Shown here in pieces: positions 9,248 to 18,709 of a stretch of DNA of 64,000 nt. The position numbers and the translations under genes are program-made. The notes beneath the pieces were generated by a model. That model had not been told where the DNA came from, made no database searches, and saw only the letters and a program-made list of their open reading frames with translations. The stretch lies in NCBI RefSeq assembly GCF_034377145.1, contig NZ_CP139707.1, forward strand, positions 939,001 to 1,003,000, in the 5' to 3' direction. This DNA is from Sulfitobacter sp. OXR-159. GTDB lineage: Bacteria > Pseudomonadota > Alphaproteobacteria > Rhodobacterales > Rhodobacteraceae. Positions within the stretch are counted from its first letter, which is position 1. Every line of letters begins with the position of its first letter.

Positions 9248-9988
9248 ATGGCCGGTCACTCCAAATGGGCAAACATCCAGCATCGCAAGGGCCGTCAGGA
9301 CAAGTTGCGCGCCAAGGTGTTTTCCAAACTTTCCAAGGAAATCACCATCGCGGCCAAGATGGGCGACCCCGACCCGGAAAAGAACCCGCGCCTGCGCATG
9401 GCCGTGAAAGAGGCCAAGGGCCAGTCCATGCCCAAAGACAACATCGAACGCGCCATCAAGAAAGCGATCGGCGGCGAGGGCGAGGATTACGAGGAAATCC
9501 GCTATGAGGGCTATGGCCCGAACGGCGTGGCGGTGATCGTCGAAGCGATGACCGACAACCGCAACCGCACCGCATCGACCGTGCGTTCGACCTTTACCAA
9601 GAACGGCGGCAATCTGGGCGAGACAGGCTCGGTCGGCTTTATGTTCGAGCGCAAGGGCGAGGTGATCTACCCCGCGTCCGTGGGCGACGCGGACACCGTG
9701 ATGATGGCGGCGATTGAGGCCGGGGCCGAAGATGTCGAAAGCTCCGAAGATGGCCACGTCATCTATTGCGCCGACACCGATCTCAACGATGTGTCGACCG
9801 CGCTTGAGGCGGAACTGGGCGAGTCGGAATCTACCAAGCTGATCTGGCGTCCGGTCACGACGACAGAGATGGACCTTGAGAACATGGAAAAGCTGATGAA
9901 GCTTGTTGATGCGCTTGAGGAAGACGACGATGTGCAGCGCGTCACAACCAATTTCGAAGCCTCCGACGAGGTTATGGCGCAGCTTTAA
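9248..9988 (+). CDS. yebC: YebC/PmpR-family DNA-binding regulator
   Basis: 246-aa cytoplasmic protein of the YebC/TACO1 family. The N-terminus [18 protein letters not shown] is diagnostic and fixes the start at 9248, although an in-frame ATG lies 17 codons upstream. [19 protein letters not shown] and the acidic C-terminal domain are present, and length is normal. Family members have been described as transcription regulators and, more recently, as helpers of translation at proline stretches. Its stop overlaps the convergent argP stop by four bases. Confidence 0.95.
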   Translation: MAGHSKWANIQHRKGRQDKLRAKVFSKLSKEITIAAKMGDPDPEKNPRLRMAVKEAKGQSMPKDNIERAIKKAIGGEGEDYEEIRYEGYGPNGVAVIVEAMTDNRNRTASTVRSTFTKNGGNLGETGSVGFMFERKGEVIYPASVGDADTVMMAAIEAGAEDVESSEDGHVIYCADTDLNDVSTALEAELGESESTKLIWRPVTTTEMDLENMEKLMKLVDALEEDDDVQRVTTNFEASDEVMAQL

Positions 9989-10866
9989 CGCGGGCCTTGC
10001 ACCAGCGCCTCGCGCGCCGCGGCCCTTATGGCCGCGGTGAGCGGGGCGAGCGCGGGCGCCATGATCCGCGCGACCTGCCAATAGAGCGGCACACCCAGCG
10101 GTAGTGCGTCGTCGAGCGAGACGAGGCGGCCCATCTCCATATCTTCAGTCACCAGCGGGGCAGGGTTCATGCCCCAGCCGAGCCCTTCGCGCGCCGCCGT
10201 CACAAACCCGTGGCTTGAGGGCAGGTGGTGGCTCGGCGGGGTTAGCCGCTGCCCGGTCTTTTGCATCAGCCAACGCCCCTGCAGTTGATCCTTCCGGTTA
10301 AAGGTCAGCATCGGCGCACGCGCCAGTGTCTCAGCAGTTACTCCATCTGCGAACCACCTTTCCACATAGGCGGGGCTTGCCGTCGCGTGATAGCGCAGCG
10401 CACCCAAAGCCAGCACATCGCAGCCCGGTGCGGCGCGGGCTTGTCCTGTCACCGCCGCGCTGACCTCTCCCCGGCGGAGCCAATCGGCGGAGGTGTCTTG
10501 ATCGTCAATCACCAGATCAAACAGCATATCCGGTATCTGCGCCAAGGCCGGGATGAGCCATGTCGCCAGAACATCCGCAGGCACCGCCAGCCGCAGCCGG
10601 GGCGGGGACGTGTTGCCGCTGACGCCCAATGCCCGCGCTTCAAGCAGGGCCACGTCTTCGGCGTGTTTCGCCAGCCGCTGGCCCGTCGGCGTGCCTGTAC
10701 AGGGCTGGCCGCGCAAGACCAGCGTGGTGCCGACCCGATCCTCAAGCGCCTTCACCCGTTGCGAGATGGCGGAGGGGGTGACCCCGAGCGCCGCCGCCGC
10801 CGCATCAAAGCTGCCAAGTCGCAGGATGCTCGCCAAAGCGGTCAGTTGGGCGCTGTCTAACTGCAT
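9985..10866 (-). CDS. argP: ArgP/LysG-type LysR-family regulator
   Basis: 293-aa LysR-type activator. The N-terminal helix-turn-helix ([36 protein letters not shown]) is the ArgP form, and the rest is a periplasmic-binding-like effector domain that in ArgP/LysG senses lysine or arginine. It is transcribed divergently from the lysE/argO exporter at 10956, the classical arrangement in which ArgP switches on amino-acid export. The 89-base gap between them must hold the shared control region. Confidence 0.88.
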   Translation of the reverse strand: MQLDSAQLTALASILRLGSFDAAAAALGVTPSAISQRVKALEDRVGTTLVLRGQPCTGTPTGQRLAKHAEDVALLEARALGVSGNTSPPRLRLAVPADVLATWLIPALAQIPDMLFDLVIDDQDTSADWLRRGEVSAAVTGQARAAPGCDVLALGALRYHATASPAYVERWFADGVTAETLARAPMLTFNRKDQLQGRWLMQKTGQRLTPPSHHLPSSHGFVTAAREGLGWGMNPAPLVTEDMEMGRLVSLDDALPLGVPLYWQVARIMAPALAPLTAAIRAAAREALVQGPR

Positions 10867-10955
10867 AAGTTTTTCTAATCCAAACGAAGACTATTGAATT
10901 TGAGTAATCTGTACCGCCGCGGTAGGCAAAAGCAACCCAAGACAGGACGCCCCAA

Positions 10956-11555
10956 ATGCTGACCTCATTCCTCCCCGGCTTCGCTCTCAGCCTCACTCTC
11001 ATCATGGCCATCGGCGCGCAGAACGCCTTTGTCCTGCGCCAAGGGCTGCGGCGCGAGCATGTGCTGGTGGTGGTATTGGTCTGCGCCACTTCGGATGCGA
11101 TTCTGATCACGGCGGGCGTGGCGGGTTTCGGCGCGCTGGCCGAAGCGGCACCGTGGTTCGGGTCACTGATGCGCTACGGCGGCGCGGCCTTCTTGCTGTG
11201 GTACGGTTGGCGCAACGCCGTGTCGGCATGGCGCGGCGGTGAGGGGTTGGAGGCCGAAGGGCAGGCCACCCGCAGCTTGGGCAAGGCGGTCCTAACCCTG
11301 CTGGCCCTGACCTGGCTGAACCCGCATGTTTATCTTGATACATTGGTGCTGCTTGGCTCGATTTCGGCGCAATATCCCGACCGGATGAGCTTTGGCATCG
11401 GCGCAGCGATGGCAAGTTTTGTGTTCTTCTTTGCCCTCGGCTATGGCGCGCGGCTGCTTGCGCCGCTTTTCGCCAAGCCGCGCAGTTGGCAGGTTTTGGA
11501 CGCCGTCATCGCCATGACCATGTGGGGGATTGCGATCAAATTGCTTGCGATGTGA
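10956..11555 (+). CDS. argO: LysE/ArgO-family basic amino acid exporter
   Basis: 199-aa inner-membrane exporter of the LysE family, with about five to six helices. LIMAIGAQNAFVLRQGLRR is the signature of the LysE/ArgO subfamily, and WLNPHVYLDTLVLLG is conserved in helix four. It should export arginine and/or lysine when these accumulate. Control by the divergent ArgP is strongly suggested by position. Translation begins at the first Met, giving family length. Confidence 0.9.
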   Translation: MLTSFLPGFALSLTLIMAIGAQNAFVLRQGLRREHVLVVVLVCATSDAILITAGVAGFGALAEAAPWFGSLMRYGGAAFLLWYGWRNAVSAWRGGEGLEAEGQATRSLGKAVLTLLALTWLNPHVYLDTLVLLGSISAQYPDRMSFGIGAAMASFVFFFALGYGARLLAPLFAKPRSWQVLDAVIAMTMWGIAIKLLAM

Positions 11556-11610
11556 ATAAAAGTGCCGCGTCCATCTTGCCCTTGGCAGCACTTTGGGAAA
11601 GGGTCGCGGC

Positions 11611-12540
11611 ATGACACAAAACCCCGCAACCACCCCCGACATCCCCGTTCCCGCCAATCGCCCGCTTGTCGGGGTCTTTTGGATGCTGGTCACAGGGGCG
11701 TGTTTCATCGGCGTGACTGCGCTGGTCAAATATATGGGCCCGCGCCTTCCGTCGGCAGAGGCCGCATTCCTGCGCTACGCCATGGGGCTGGTCTTTGTTC
11801 TGCCGATCCTGCGGTCGCTTTTGTCGACCCCCGTTAGCAAGCGCCAGTGGGGGCTTTTCGGTCTGCGCGGGTTCTTTCATGCGGGCGGGGTGATCTTGTG
11901 GTTCTACGCCATGACCCGCCTGCCGATTGCCGAGGTCACGGCGATGAACTACCTCGCGCCGATCTATGTCACTGTCGGCGCTGCGATTTTTCTGGGCGAA
12001 AAGCTCGCGGCACGGCGCATCGTGGCGGTCTGTCTCGGGCTGGCGGGGGCGGCGATCATCCTGCGGCCCGGCTTTCGCGAAGTCTCGACCGGGCATCTGG
12101 CGATGCTGCTAGCGGCGGTGGTGTTTGCGGGCTCCTACCTCTTGGCCAAAGTGCTAGCGGATGAAGCACGCCCTGTGATGATCGTCACGATGCTGTCGAT
12201 CTTCGTCACCATCGGGCTGGCGCCGTTTGCCTTTACCGTTTGGATCACCCCGACCGCGCAGGAGCTGCTGATCCTCGCCGGGGTCGCCTTTTTCGCCACG
12301 GCGGGGCATTTCACCATGACGCTGGCATTCGCCGCCGCCCCGGTGACGGTGACGCAACCGGTGACATTCCTGCAATTGGTCTGGGCCACGATCCTCGGCG
12401 TGGTGGTCTTTGCCGAACCGGTGGACATCTGGGTGGTGCTGGGCGGAGCCGTGATTTTGGGCTCGGTTACCTTTATCACTTGGCGCGAAGCGATGCTGAA
12501 ACGGCAGGTCACGCCGCCCGCTCACGCCACGAAATTCTGA
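11611..12540 (+). CDS. DMT-superfamily EamA-type transporter
   Basis: 309-aa membrane protein with two tandem EamA repeats, about ten helices in total. Repeat one covers roughly residues 10-140 and contains AEVTAMNYLAPIYVTVGA; repeat two covers 150-290 and contains VTVTQPVTFLQLVWATILG. Such proteins export metabolites or amino acids; the substrate is not evident. The ATG at 11611 is preferred to a TTG six codons upstream. It sits between the lysE-like gene and betI, with the BetI-type operator after it. Confidence 0.85.
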   Translation: MTQNPATTPDIPVPANRPLVGVFWMLVTGACFIGVTALVKYMGPRLPSAEAAFLRYAMGLVFVLPILRSLLSTPVSKRQWGLFGLRGFFHAGGVILWFYAMTRLPIAEVTAMNYLAPIYVTVGAAIFLGEKLAARRIVAVCLGLAGAAIILRPGFREVSTGHLAMLLAAVVFAGSYLLAKVLADEARPVMIVTMLSIFVTIGLAPFAFTVWITPTAQELLILAGVAFFATAGHFTMTLAFAAAPVTVTQPVTFLQLVWATILGVVVFAEPVDIWVVLGGAVILGSVTFITWREAMLKRQVTPPAHATKF

Positions 12541-12566
12541 CGGAGGCGGTGGTCTCTGGTAACTTG

Positions 12567-12580
12567 ATTGACGAGTCAAT
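12567..12580. promoter_or_regulatory. Probable BetI operator
   Basis: ATTGAC-GA-GTCAAT is a perfect 6+6 inverted repeat with a two-base spacer, set in TTGATTGACGAGTCAATAAA. It lies about 55 bases upstream of betI and resembles the TTGATTG...TTCAAT palindrome known from enterobacterial BetI control regions (from memory). It suggests autoregulation of betI-betB-betA by choline. Confidence 0.65.
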
Positions 12581-12632
12581 AAAGATTCCCCTATCCTGAG
12601 GCGGTCAACACTGCCCCAAGGACCCGAATCCA

Positions 12633-13208
12633 ATGCCCAAAGTCGGAATGGAACCTATTCGCCGCTCTGCGCTGGTCAAAGCCACCATCGCCGAGATCGG
12701 GGAAGCTCAGTCACTGGATGTGACGGTGAGCCAGATCGCCAAGCGGGCAGGCATGTCGAGCGCGCTGGCGCATCACTATTTCGGCGGCAAGAACCAGATC
12801 TTCCTCGCCGCGATGCGGCATATCCTGTCGGAATATGCGGCAGGGGTGCGCGAACGGCTGGCCACGGCCCGCACGCCCCACGACCGGGCGGCGGCGATCA
12901 TCGTCGCGAGTTTCGACGACACCGGCTTTCACCCCGGCACGATCAGCGCGTGGATGACGCTTTACGCCCATGCCCGCACCAATCCCGAAACGCGGCGGCT
13001 GCTGACAGCTTATCAAAGCCGTCTGCGCTCGAACCTCACCCATGCGTTGCGCCCGATCAGCCCCCAACCCGAAGGCGACGCCGACACATTAGCGGCGCTG
13101 ATTGATGGGCTCTATCTGCGTGCCGCGCTGTCGGACGATGTCAGCGCTGCCGAAGCCATGACCCGCGCGCTCTATACCCTCGACCTGCTGCTGAAAGCGG
13201 GCCGCTGA
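12633..13208 (+). CDS. betI: Choline-responsive TetR-family repressor BetI
   Basis: 191-aa regulator, normal BetI length. The N-terminal TetR helix-turn-helix includes [26 protein letters not shown], which is the BetI form (AHHYFGGK), and the C-terminal domain matches the choline-binding part. It is first in the betI-betB-betA cluster, the usual arrangement. It should repress the cluster until choline is present and probably acts at the palindrome at 12567-12580. Confidence 0.95.
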   Translation: MPKVGMEPIRRSALVKATIAEIGEAQSLDVTVSQIAKRAGMSSALAHHYFGGKNQIFLAAMRHILSEYAAGVRERLATARTPHDRAAAIIVASFDDTGFHPGTISAWMTLYAHARTNPETRRLLTAYQSRLRSNLTHALRPISPQPEGDADTLAALIDGLYLRAALSDDVSAAEAMTRALYTLDLLLKAGR

Positions 13209-13284
13209 ACACGGCGGAGAAGGGCGGCATTGCCGCGCTCCGCCTCCTCGAACACTCCGCCCTTCAGGCAAGAAAGTATCTTTG

Positions 13285-14742
13285 ATGTCCTATGATCCCC
13301 AGCCCACAGCCAGCCATTTCATCGACGGCGCCTATGTCGAAGACACGAACGGCACGCCGATCCCGGTGATCTATCCCGCCACGGGCGAGACGATCGCCAC
13401 GCTCTATGCCGCCACGCCTGCGATCGTCGAACAAGCCATCACCTCGGCCCGCAAGGCGCAGGCCGCATGGGCCGCGATGACAGGCATCGAGCGGGGGCGC
13501 ATCCTGCGCCGCGCCGCCGACATGATCCGCGAGCGCAACCACGACCTGTCGGTGCTGGAGACCTATGACACCGGCAAACCCTATCAGGAAACCTCTGTCG
13601 CCGATGCCACCAGCGGGGCCGACGCCTTGGAGTATTTCGGCGGGCTGGCGGGCAGCCTGACGGGCGAGCATATCCAACTGGGCGAAGATTGGGTCTATAC
13701 CCGCCGCGAGGCGCTTGGCCTCTGCGTGGGCATCGGCGCGTGGAACTACCCCACGCAGATCGCCTGCTGGAAAGCCGCGCCAGCGCTTGCCTGCGGCAAT
13801 GCGATGATCTTCAAGCCGTCCGAAACAACACCGCTCTGCGCGCTGAAAGTGGCTGAGATACTCATTGAGGCTGGGCTGCCTGCGGGCCTGTTTAACGTGG
13901 TGCAGGGCATGGGCGAGGTGGGCCAGTCGCTGGTCACCGATGCCCGCGTCGACAAGGTGTCGCTGACTGGCTCCGTTCCGACGGGCCGCAAGGTCTATGC
14001 AGCCGCCGCCGAGGGCATCAAACATGTCACGATGGAATTGGGCGGCAAATCCCCCATGATCGTCTTTGAAGATGCGGATATCGACAACGCCGTGAGCGGC
14101 GCGATCTTGGGCAACTTTTATAGCTCCGGCCAGATTTGTTCGAACGGCACGCGGGTCTTTGTGCACCGCGACATCAAGGAGGCGTTTCTTGCGCGTCTGG
14201 CCGAGCGGTTGGATAACGCCGTGATCGGCGACCCGATGGACCCCGATACCAGCTTTGGCCCCATGGTCAGCGACCGCCAGATGCAGATCGCGCTGGACTA
14301 TGTGGCGAAGGGGGAGGCCGAGGGCGCGCGGCTGGTCTATGGCGGCAAACGGATCGAGCGCGACGGTTTCTACATGCAGCCCACCGTCTTCGCGGATGTC
14401 AAAGACGACATGGTGATCGCCCGCGAAGAGATTTTCGGCCCCGTCATGGCCGTGCTAGATTTTGAGGATGAGGCCGAGGTCATGGCCCGTGCCAATGCCA
14501 CAGAATTCGGCCTCGCCGCTGGTGTCTTTACCCAAAACCTGACCCGCGCACACCGCGTGGCCGCCGGGTTTGAGGCGGGGACCTGCTACATCAACACCTA
14601 TAATGACGCGCCCGTCGAAGCGCCCTTTGGGGGCATGAAAAACTCCGGCGTGGGCCGCGAAAACTCTAAGGCGGCGATCAACCATTATAGCCAGTTGAAG
14701 TCGGTCTACGTCCGCATGGGCGATGTCGAAGCGCCGTTCTAA
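13285..14742 (+). CDS. betB: Betaine-aldehyde dehydrogenase
   Basis: 485-aa NAD(P)+-dependent aldehyde dehydrogenase that converts betaine aldehyde to glycine betaine in the cytoplasm. The active-site segments are clear: [35 protein letters not shown] with the general-base Glu, and [13 protein letters not shown] with the nucleophilic Cys. [14 protein letters not shown] and [20 protein letters not shown] are also BetB-like. A TTG codon precedes the ATG used here. It lies between betI and betA; no choline-sulfatase gene (betC) is inserted, unlike in some relatives. Confidence 0.96.
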   Translation: MSYDPQPTASHFIDGAYVEDTNGTPIPVIYPATGETIATLYAATPAIVEQAITSARKAQAAWAAMTGIERGRILRRAADMIRERNHDLSVLETYDTGKPYQETSVADATSGADALEYFGGLAGSLTGEHIQLGEDWVYTRREALGLCVGIGAWNYPTQIACWKAAPALACGNAMIFKPSETTPLCALKVAEILIEAGLPAGLFNVVQGMGEVGQSLVTDARVDKVSLTGSVPTGRKVYAAAAEGIKHVTMELGGKSPMIVFEDADIDNAVSGAILGNFYSSGQICSNGTRVFVHRDIKEAFLARLAERLDNAVIGDPMDPDTSFGPMVSDRQMQIALDYVAKGEAEGARLVYGGKRIERDGFYMQPTVFADVKDDMVIAREEIFGPVMAVLDFEDEAEVMARANATEFGLAAGVFTQNLTRAHRVAAGFEAGTCYINTYNDAPVEAPFGGMKNSGVGRENSKAAINHYSQLKSVYVRMGDVEAPF

Positions 14743-14828
14743 GCAACGGAAAATTAGGCCGCAGCGCATAAAGCCGACACCGTCGGGCGCTGCCCCGCAC
14801 CCGTGCGGATTTGCGGAAGGTAAGTGGA

Positions 14829-16487
14829 ATGGAAGCTGAATTTGTAATCGTCGGGGCGGGGTCTGCGGGCTGCGCCATGGCCTACCGTCTGGCCGAGGCG
14901 GGGCGGAAGGTGATCGTCATCGAACATGGCGGCAGCGACGCGGGGCCGTTTATTCAGATGCCCGCGGCACTTAGCTATCCGATGAACATGCCACGCTATG
15001 ACTGGGGCTATAAATCCGAGCCTGAGCCGCATTTGAACAACCGCAAGTTGGTCTGCCCGCGTGGCAAGGTGATCGGCGGGTCATCATCGATCAATGGCAT
15101 GGTCTATGTGCGCGGCCATGCCAAGGATTTCGACCATTGGGAAGAAAGCGGCGCGCAGGGCTGGGGCTATGCCGACGTGTTGCCCTATTACAAACGCATG
15201 GAGACGTGGCACGAAAACGGCCATGGCGGCGATGCGGCGTGGCGCGGCACAGACGGCCCGCTGCACGTCAGCCGCGGCCCGCGCGAGAACCCGCTGTTTG
15301 ACGCTTTCGTACAGGCGGGCTCGCAGGCCGGTTATCAGATGACCGAAGATTACAACGGCGAGAAGCAAGAGGGCTTTGGCCCGATGGAGCAGACGGTCTG
15401 GAACGGGCGGCGCTGGTCGGCGGCCAATGCCTACCTGCGGCCTGCACAGAAAACCGGGAATGTGACGCTGATCCGCGCGCTGGCGCAGCGCGTGGTGATC
15501 GAAGAGGGCCGCGCCGTGGGGGTCGAGGTCAAGCGCGGCAACCGCACAGAGGTCATCCGTGCGCAGCGCGAGGTGGTGCTGGCCGCGTCATCGATCAACT
15601 CGCCGAAACTGCTGATGCTATCAGGGATCGGTCCGGCGGGCCATCTGGCGCAGCACGGCATTAATGTCGTCGCGGACCGTCCCGGCGTTGGGCAGAACCT
15701 ACAAGACCATTTGGAGCTCTATATTCAGATGGCCTCCAGCCAGCCGATCACGCTCTATAAACATTGGAACTTGCTGTCGAAGGCTGTCATCGGCGCGCAG
15801 TGGCTCTTTACCAAGACCGGTATGGGCGCCTCTAATCAGTTTGAATCTGCGGCCTTCATCCGCTCGAAGCCCGGCGTGGAATACCCTGATATTCAATACC
15901 ATTTCCTGCCCATCGCCGTGCGTTACGACGGGCAGGCGGCAGCGGAGGGGCACGGGTTTCAAGCTCATACAGGGCCAATGCGCTCTAAGTCGCGGGGCGA
16001 CATCACCCTGCGGTCAGCCGACCCGGCAGATGCGCCGAAAATCCGCTTTAACTACATGTCGCATCCCGACGATTGGGAGGAGTTCCGCACCTGCATCCGC
16101 CTCACACGTGAGATTTTCGCGCAGGAGGCTTTCAAGCCTTTCGTCAAACATGAGATCCAACCCGGCGACGCGCTGCAATCGGATGCGGAGCTTGACAGTT
16201 TCATCGCCGAACATGCGGAAAGCGCCTATCATCCCTGTGGCACCTGCCGCATGGGCGCGGCCGACGATCCGAACGCCGTGGTCGATCCGCAGGCGCGGGT
16301 GATTGGGGTTGAAGGGCTGCGGGTGGCCGACAGTTCGATCTTTCCGCGCATCACCAATGGCAACCTTAACGCGCCCTCGATCATGGTGGGGGAAAAGGTT
16401 TCGGACCTGCTTTTGGGCCGCGATCCGCTGCCTCGGGCGAATGACGAACCTTGGCTGCATCCCAATTGGCAGGTGGCGCAGCGCTGA
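14829..16487 (+). CDS. betA: Choline dehydrogenase
   Basis: 552-aa GMC-family flavoprotein oxidising choline to betaine aldehyde at the membrane. [22 protein letters not shown] is the FAD-binding Rossmann motif; [38 protein letters not shown] and [12 protein letters not shown] with the catalytic His are GMC and BetA signatures. The ATG at 14829 follows GGAAGG with a short spacer; six upstream in-frame codons are unlikely to be used. A small perfect inverted repeat (CCGCAC-CC-GTGCGG, about 14795-14808) lies in the 86-base gap after betB. Confidence 0.96.
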   Translation: MEAEFVIVGAGSAGCAMAYRLAEAGRKVIVIEHGGSDAGPFIQMPAALSYPMNMPRYDWGYKSEPEPHLNNRKLVCPRGKVIGGSSSINGMVYVRGHAKDFDHWEESGAQGWGYADVLPYYKRMETWHENGHGGDAAWRGTDGPLHVSRGPRENPLFDAFVQAGSQAGYQMTEDYNGEKQEGFGPMEQTVWNGRRWSAANAYLRPAQKTGNVTLIRALAQRVVIEEGRAVGVEVKRGNRTEVIRAQREVVLAASSINSPKLLMLSGIGPAGHLAQHGINVVADRPGVGQNLQDHLELYIQMASSQPITLYKHWNLLSKAVIGAQWLFTKTGMGASNQFESAAFIRSKPGVEYPDIQYHFLPIAVRYDGQAAAEGHGFQAHTGPMRSKSRGDITLRSADPADAPKIRFNYMSHPDDWEEFRTCIRLTREIFAQEAFKPFVKHEIQPGDALQSDAELDSFIAEHAESAYHPCGTCRMGAADDPNAVVDPQARVIGVEGLRVADSSIFPRITNGNLNAPSIMVGEKVSDLLLGRDPLPRANDEPWLHPNWQVAQR

Positions 16488-16523
16488 TCATTAACCTGTC
16501 TTAATCTCCTCCCTTGAAGCTGG

Positions 16524-16549
16524 TGGGGCAGGGCGTCATACCTGCCCCA
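16524..16549 (+). promoter_or_regulatory. Inverted repeat abutting the thermonuclease start codon
   Basis: TGGGGCAGG and CCTGCCCCA are perfect 9-base arms around an 8-base loop; the last base is the A of the ATG at 16549. No Shine-Dalgarno sequence is visible between the arms and the start. It could terminate the bet transcript, or fold over the initiation region of the nuclease mRNA. Confidence 0.6.
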
Positions 16550-17223
16550 TGTTAAAGATTTGTTCACTTTTCGCCCTCAGTCTCACGCTGAGTTTCGCAG
16601 CAGTATCGGCTGGGGCGCAGACCGTGTCGGGTGTGGTGCGCGTGATTGATGGGGATACCTTCGATCTTGGCGGCACGCGCATCCGCTTGCACGGAATCGA
16701 CGCGCTTGAGGCAAGCCAGACCTGCGAAACCGATGACGGGCAGGCTTGGGCCTGCGGTGATTGGACGACGAGAGAGGTGCGCGACAGATACCAAGGGGTC
16801 GAAGCGCGCTGTGAAGCGCTGGACCGCGACCGATATGATCGCATCGTCGCCCGCTGCCAAGTCGGCGGTGTCGACGTGGGGCAGGCGCTTGTGCAAGAGG
16901 GGCTGGCCTTTGCCTATCGGAAATATTCGATGGACTATGACCTGGAGGAAAAAGCAGCCTTTGTCGCAGGGCGTGGCATTCATGGGTTCAAAACCGTCTC
17001 TCCGGCCCGCTACCGCGTGACCCGCCGCAGCGGTTCAGAACCGGCCCGGCCTGAGGGGAGCTGCCAGATCAAGGGCAATATCAGCGCCAAGGGGGTCAAG
17101 ATTTACCATATGCCGGGCCAGGATTTCTATAGCCGCACCCGCATCAGCATCCGCAACGGGGAGCGTTGGTTCTGTTCCGAAGCAGAAGCCCGCGGTGCTG
17201 GCTGGCGGCGGGCGCTGCGCTGA
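16549..17223 (+). CDS. Exported thermonuclease (SNase) family protein
   Basis: 224-aa protein with an N-terminal signal peptide (KICSLFALSLTLSFAAVSAGA, cleavage about residue 23). The staphylococcal-nuclease fold shows VIDGDTFDLGGTRIRLHGIDALEASQTC, with the catalytic Arg and Glu, and the second catalytic Arg in DRYDRIVARC. An Excalibur-like C-terminal piece with KGNISAKGVKIYHMPGQDFY (SPBc2-type or micronuclease extension) follows. It should act on DNA/RNA in the periplasm or medium. The start is fixed by the signal peptide, although the upstream ribosome site is poor. Its stop abuts the convergent pccR stop. Confidence 0.88.
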   Translation: MLKICSLFALSLTLSFAAVSAGAQTVSGVVRVIDGDTFDLGGTRIRLHGIDALEASQTCETDDGQAWACGDWTTREVRDRYQGVEARCEALDRDRYDRIVARCQVGGVDVGQALVQEGLAFAYRKYSMDYDLEEKAAFVAGRGIHGFKTVSPARYRVTRRSGSEPARPEGSCQIKGNISAKGVKIYHMPGQDFYSRTRISIRNGERWFCSEAEARGAGWRRALR

Positions 17224-18624
17224 TCACTCCACCCGGTAGGGCAGGGTGTCGCGCAGATGCGGGTCGACGACCAACTGCCGTTCCAGTGGCGGGACGGAGC
17301 GTTGGTGGCAATCCCGTCGCTCGCAAATGCGGCAGGAAATGCCAATTGGTTCAAAGGCATCGCTGCGGGTGACATCCAGCCCATCGGCATAGACGAGTGC
17401 CGCCGCATGGCGCACCTCGCATCCCAGCGAGATCGCATAACGCCGCACCGGCGCGCCAAACCGCCCCGCCGGCTTCGAAATGTCCCGCGCCAGACTGATA
17501 TAGCGCACCCCGTCCGGCGTTTCGGCCAATTGGCGCAAGAACCTTCCCGGCGTTTCAAACGCGCGGTGGACATTCCAAAGCGGACAGGCCCCGCCAAAAC
17601 GCGCGAATTGCAACCGGGTGGCAGAATGGCGCTTTGTGATCGTGCCCGCCTGATCGACCCGCACAAAGAAAAAGGGCACCCCCTTTGCGCCGGGCCGCTG
17701 GAGCGTCGAAAGCCTGTGCGCAACCTGCTCAATCGAGGCGCCGAAACGCCCGGCCAGCACCTCCAGATCATGGCGGCAGTCCTGCGCCTTTTGCAGGAAT
17801 CGCCCATAAGGCAGCAGCGCCGCCCCAGCAAAGTAATTGGCCAACCCGATCTTGGCGATATCCCGGGCGGCGGCGCTGTGGAACCGGGCAAGATCAAGCG
17901 TTGCCTCGAGCAGCGCGTCCTGCTGGGTCAGCGCCACTTGGAGCAACATTTGAAAGGTCTGCGTCTCAGGGGCTGCACGGGCCGACAGATGCAGCGTTTT
18001 GCGCGCGGAATCATAGGCGCGCAGGCGGTCGTCATCCTCAAAGATCACGGTCACGCCAGCGCGTTCAAGCGCGGTTGCCGCGGTCGCCCGCGTATCGTTA
18101 CCGCTGCCGGCGCGGGTGGCGAAATGCTCTGCCGCGCGGTCGACGGCATCAATGTAATTGTCGCAATAGTGAAAGAAATCCCGCACCTCCTCCCAAGGGG
18201 AGGGCATCGCCCGAGCGTCCTCGCGGCCCAAGGCTTCGTCCAGCGAGGCCAGTCGTTCATGCACCTGCCGGTAGCTTTGGTGCAGGGCGAGAAACGCATG
18301 GGCCAGACCCGGCGCGTTGGAGGCGGTGAGGCGCAGATCGGCCACCGGGGGTGTCTTTCCGGCGAAGATCGGATCGGCCAGCGCCTCGCGCAGATCGCTC
18401 ACCAATCGCTCTCCATCTCCGCTGGAAAGCTCGGTCACGTCGAGCCTGAACTCCGACGCCAGTGCCAGCACCACATTGGTACTGACGGGCCGGTTGTTGT
18501 TCTCCATTTGGTTGAGATAGGGCAAGGAGACGCCAAGCCGGGCGGCGAAGTCTTTCTGCGTCAGCCCCGCACGGGTGCGGGTCTCTCGCAGTTTCACACC
18601 GGCATAGAGTTTCTGGATCGCCAT
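17224..18624 (-). CDS. pccR: Short-chain fatty acyl-CoA regulator PccR
   Basis: 466-aa XRE-type regulator of the ScfR family. An N-terminal helix-turn-helix (RETRTRAGLTQKDFAARLGVSLPYLNQME) is followed by a long domain with an IrrE/ImmA-like middle part and a C-terminal region with paired cysteines (CRICERRDCHQRS). In Rhodobacter sphaeroides PccR activates propionyl-CoA carboxylase genes in response to propionyl-CoA. Its own upstream region and that of pccB both carry TTTGCAAA repeats, as expected for its targets. The ATG at 18624 is preferred to an ATG eight codons upstream. Confidence 0.92.
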   Translation of the reverse strand: MAIQKLYAGVKLRETRTRAGLTQKDFAARLGVSLPYLNQMENNNRPVSTNVVLALASEFRLDVTELSSGDGERLVSDLREALADPIFAGKTPPVADLRLTASNAPGLAHAFLALHQSYRQVHERLASLDEALGREDARAMPSPWEEVRDFFHYCDNYIDAVDRAAEHFATRAGSGNDTRATAATALERAGVTVIFEDDDRLRAYDSARKTLHLSARAAPETQTFQMLLQVALTQQDALLEATLDLARFHSAAARDIAKIGLANYFAGAALLPYGRFLQKAQDCRHDLEVLAGRFGASIEQVAHRLSTLQRPGAKGVPFFFVRVDQAGTITKRHSATRLQFARFGGACPLWNVHRAFETPGRFLRQLAETPDGVRYISLARDISKPAGRFGAPVRRYAISLGCEVRHAAALVYADGLDVTRSDAFEPIGISCRICERRDCHQRSVPPLERQLVVDPHLRDTLPYRVE

Positions 18625-18633
18625 CCGCGCACC

Positions 18634-18672
18634 TTTGCAAATTTGCATTTCGCGGCAGCGTAGCTTTGCAAA
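18634..18672. promoter_or_regulatory. PccR operator cluster upstream of pccR
   Basis: TTTGCAAA at 18634-18641 is followed immediately by TTTGCATT, and a third exact TTTGCAAA lies at 18665-18672. The tandem unit has the same zero spacing as the pccB site. It lies 10-50 bases upstream of the pccR start, so autoregulation is likely. Confidence 0.75.
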
Positions 18673-18709
18673 CCCCCGCTCGCAAGCCCGAGGCGGGGGT
18701 ACTGCTAGG

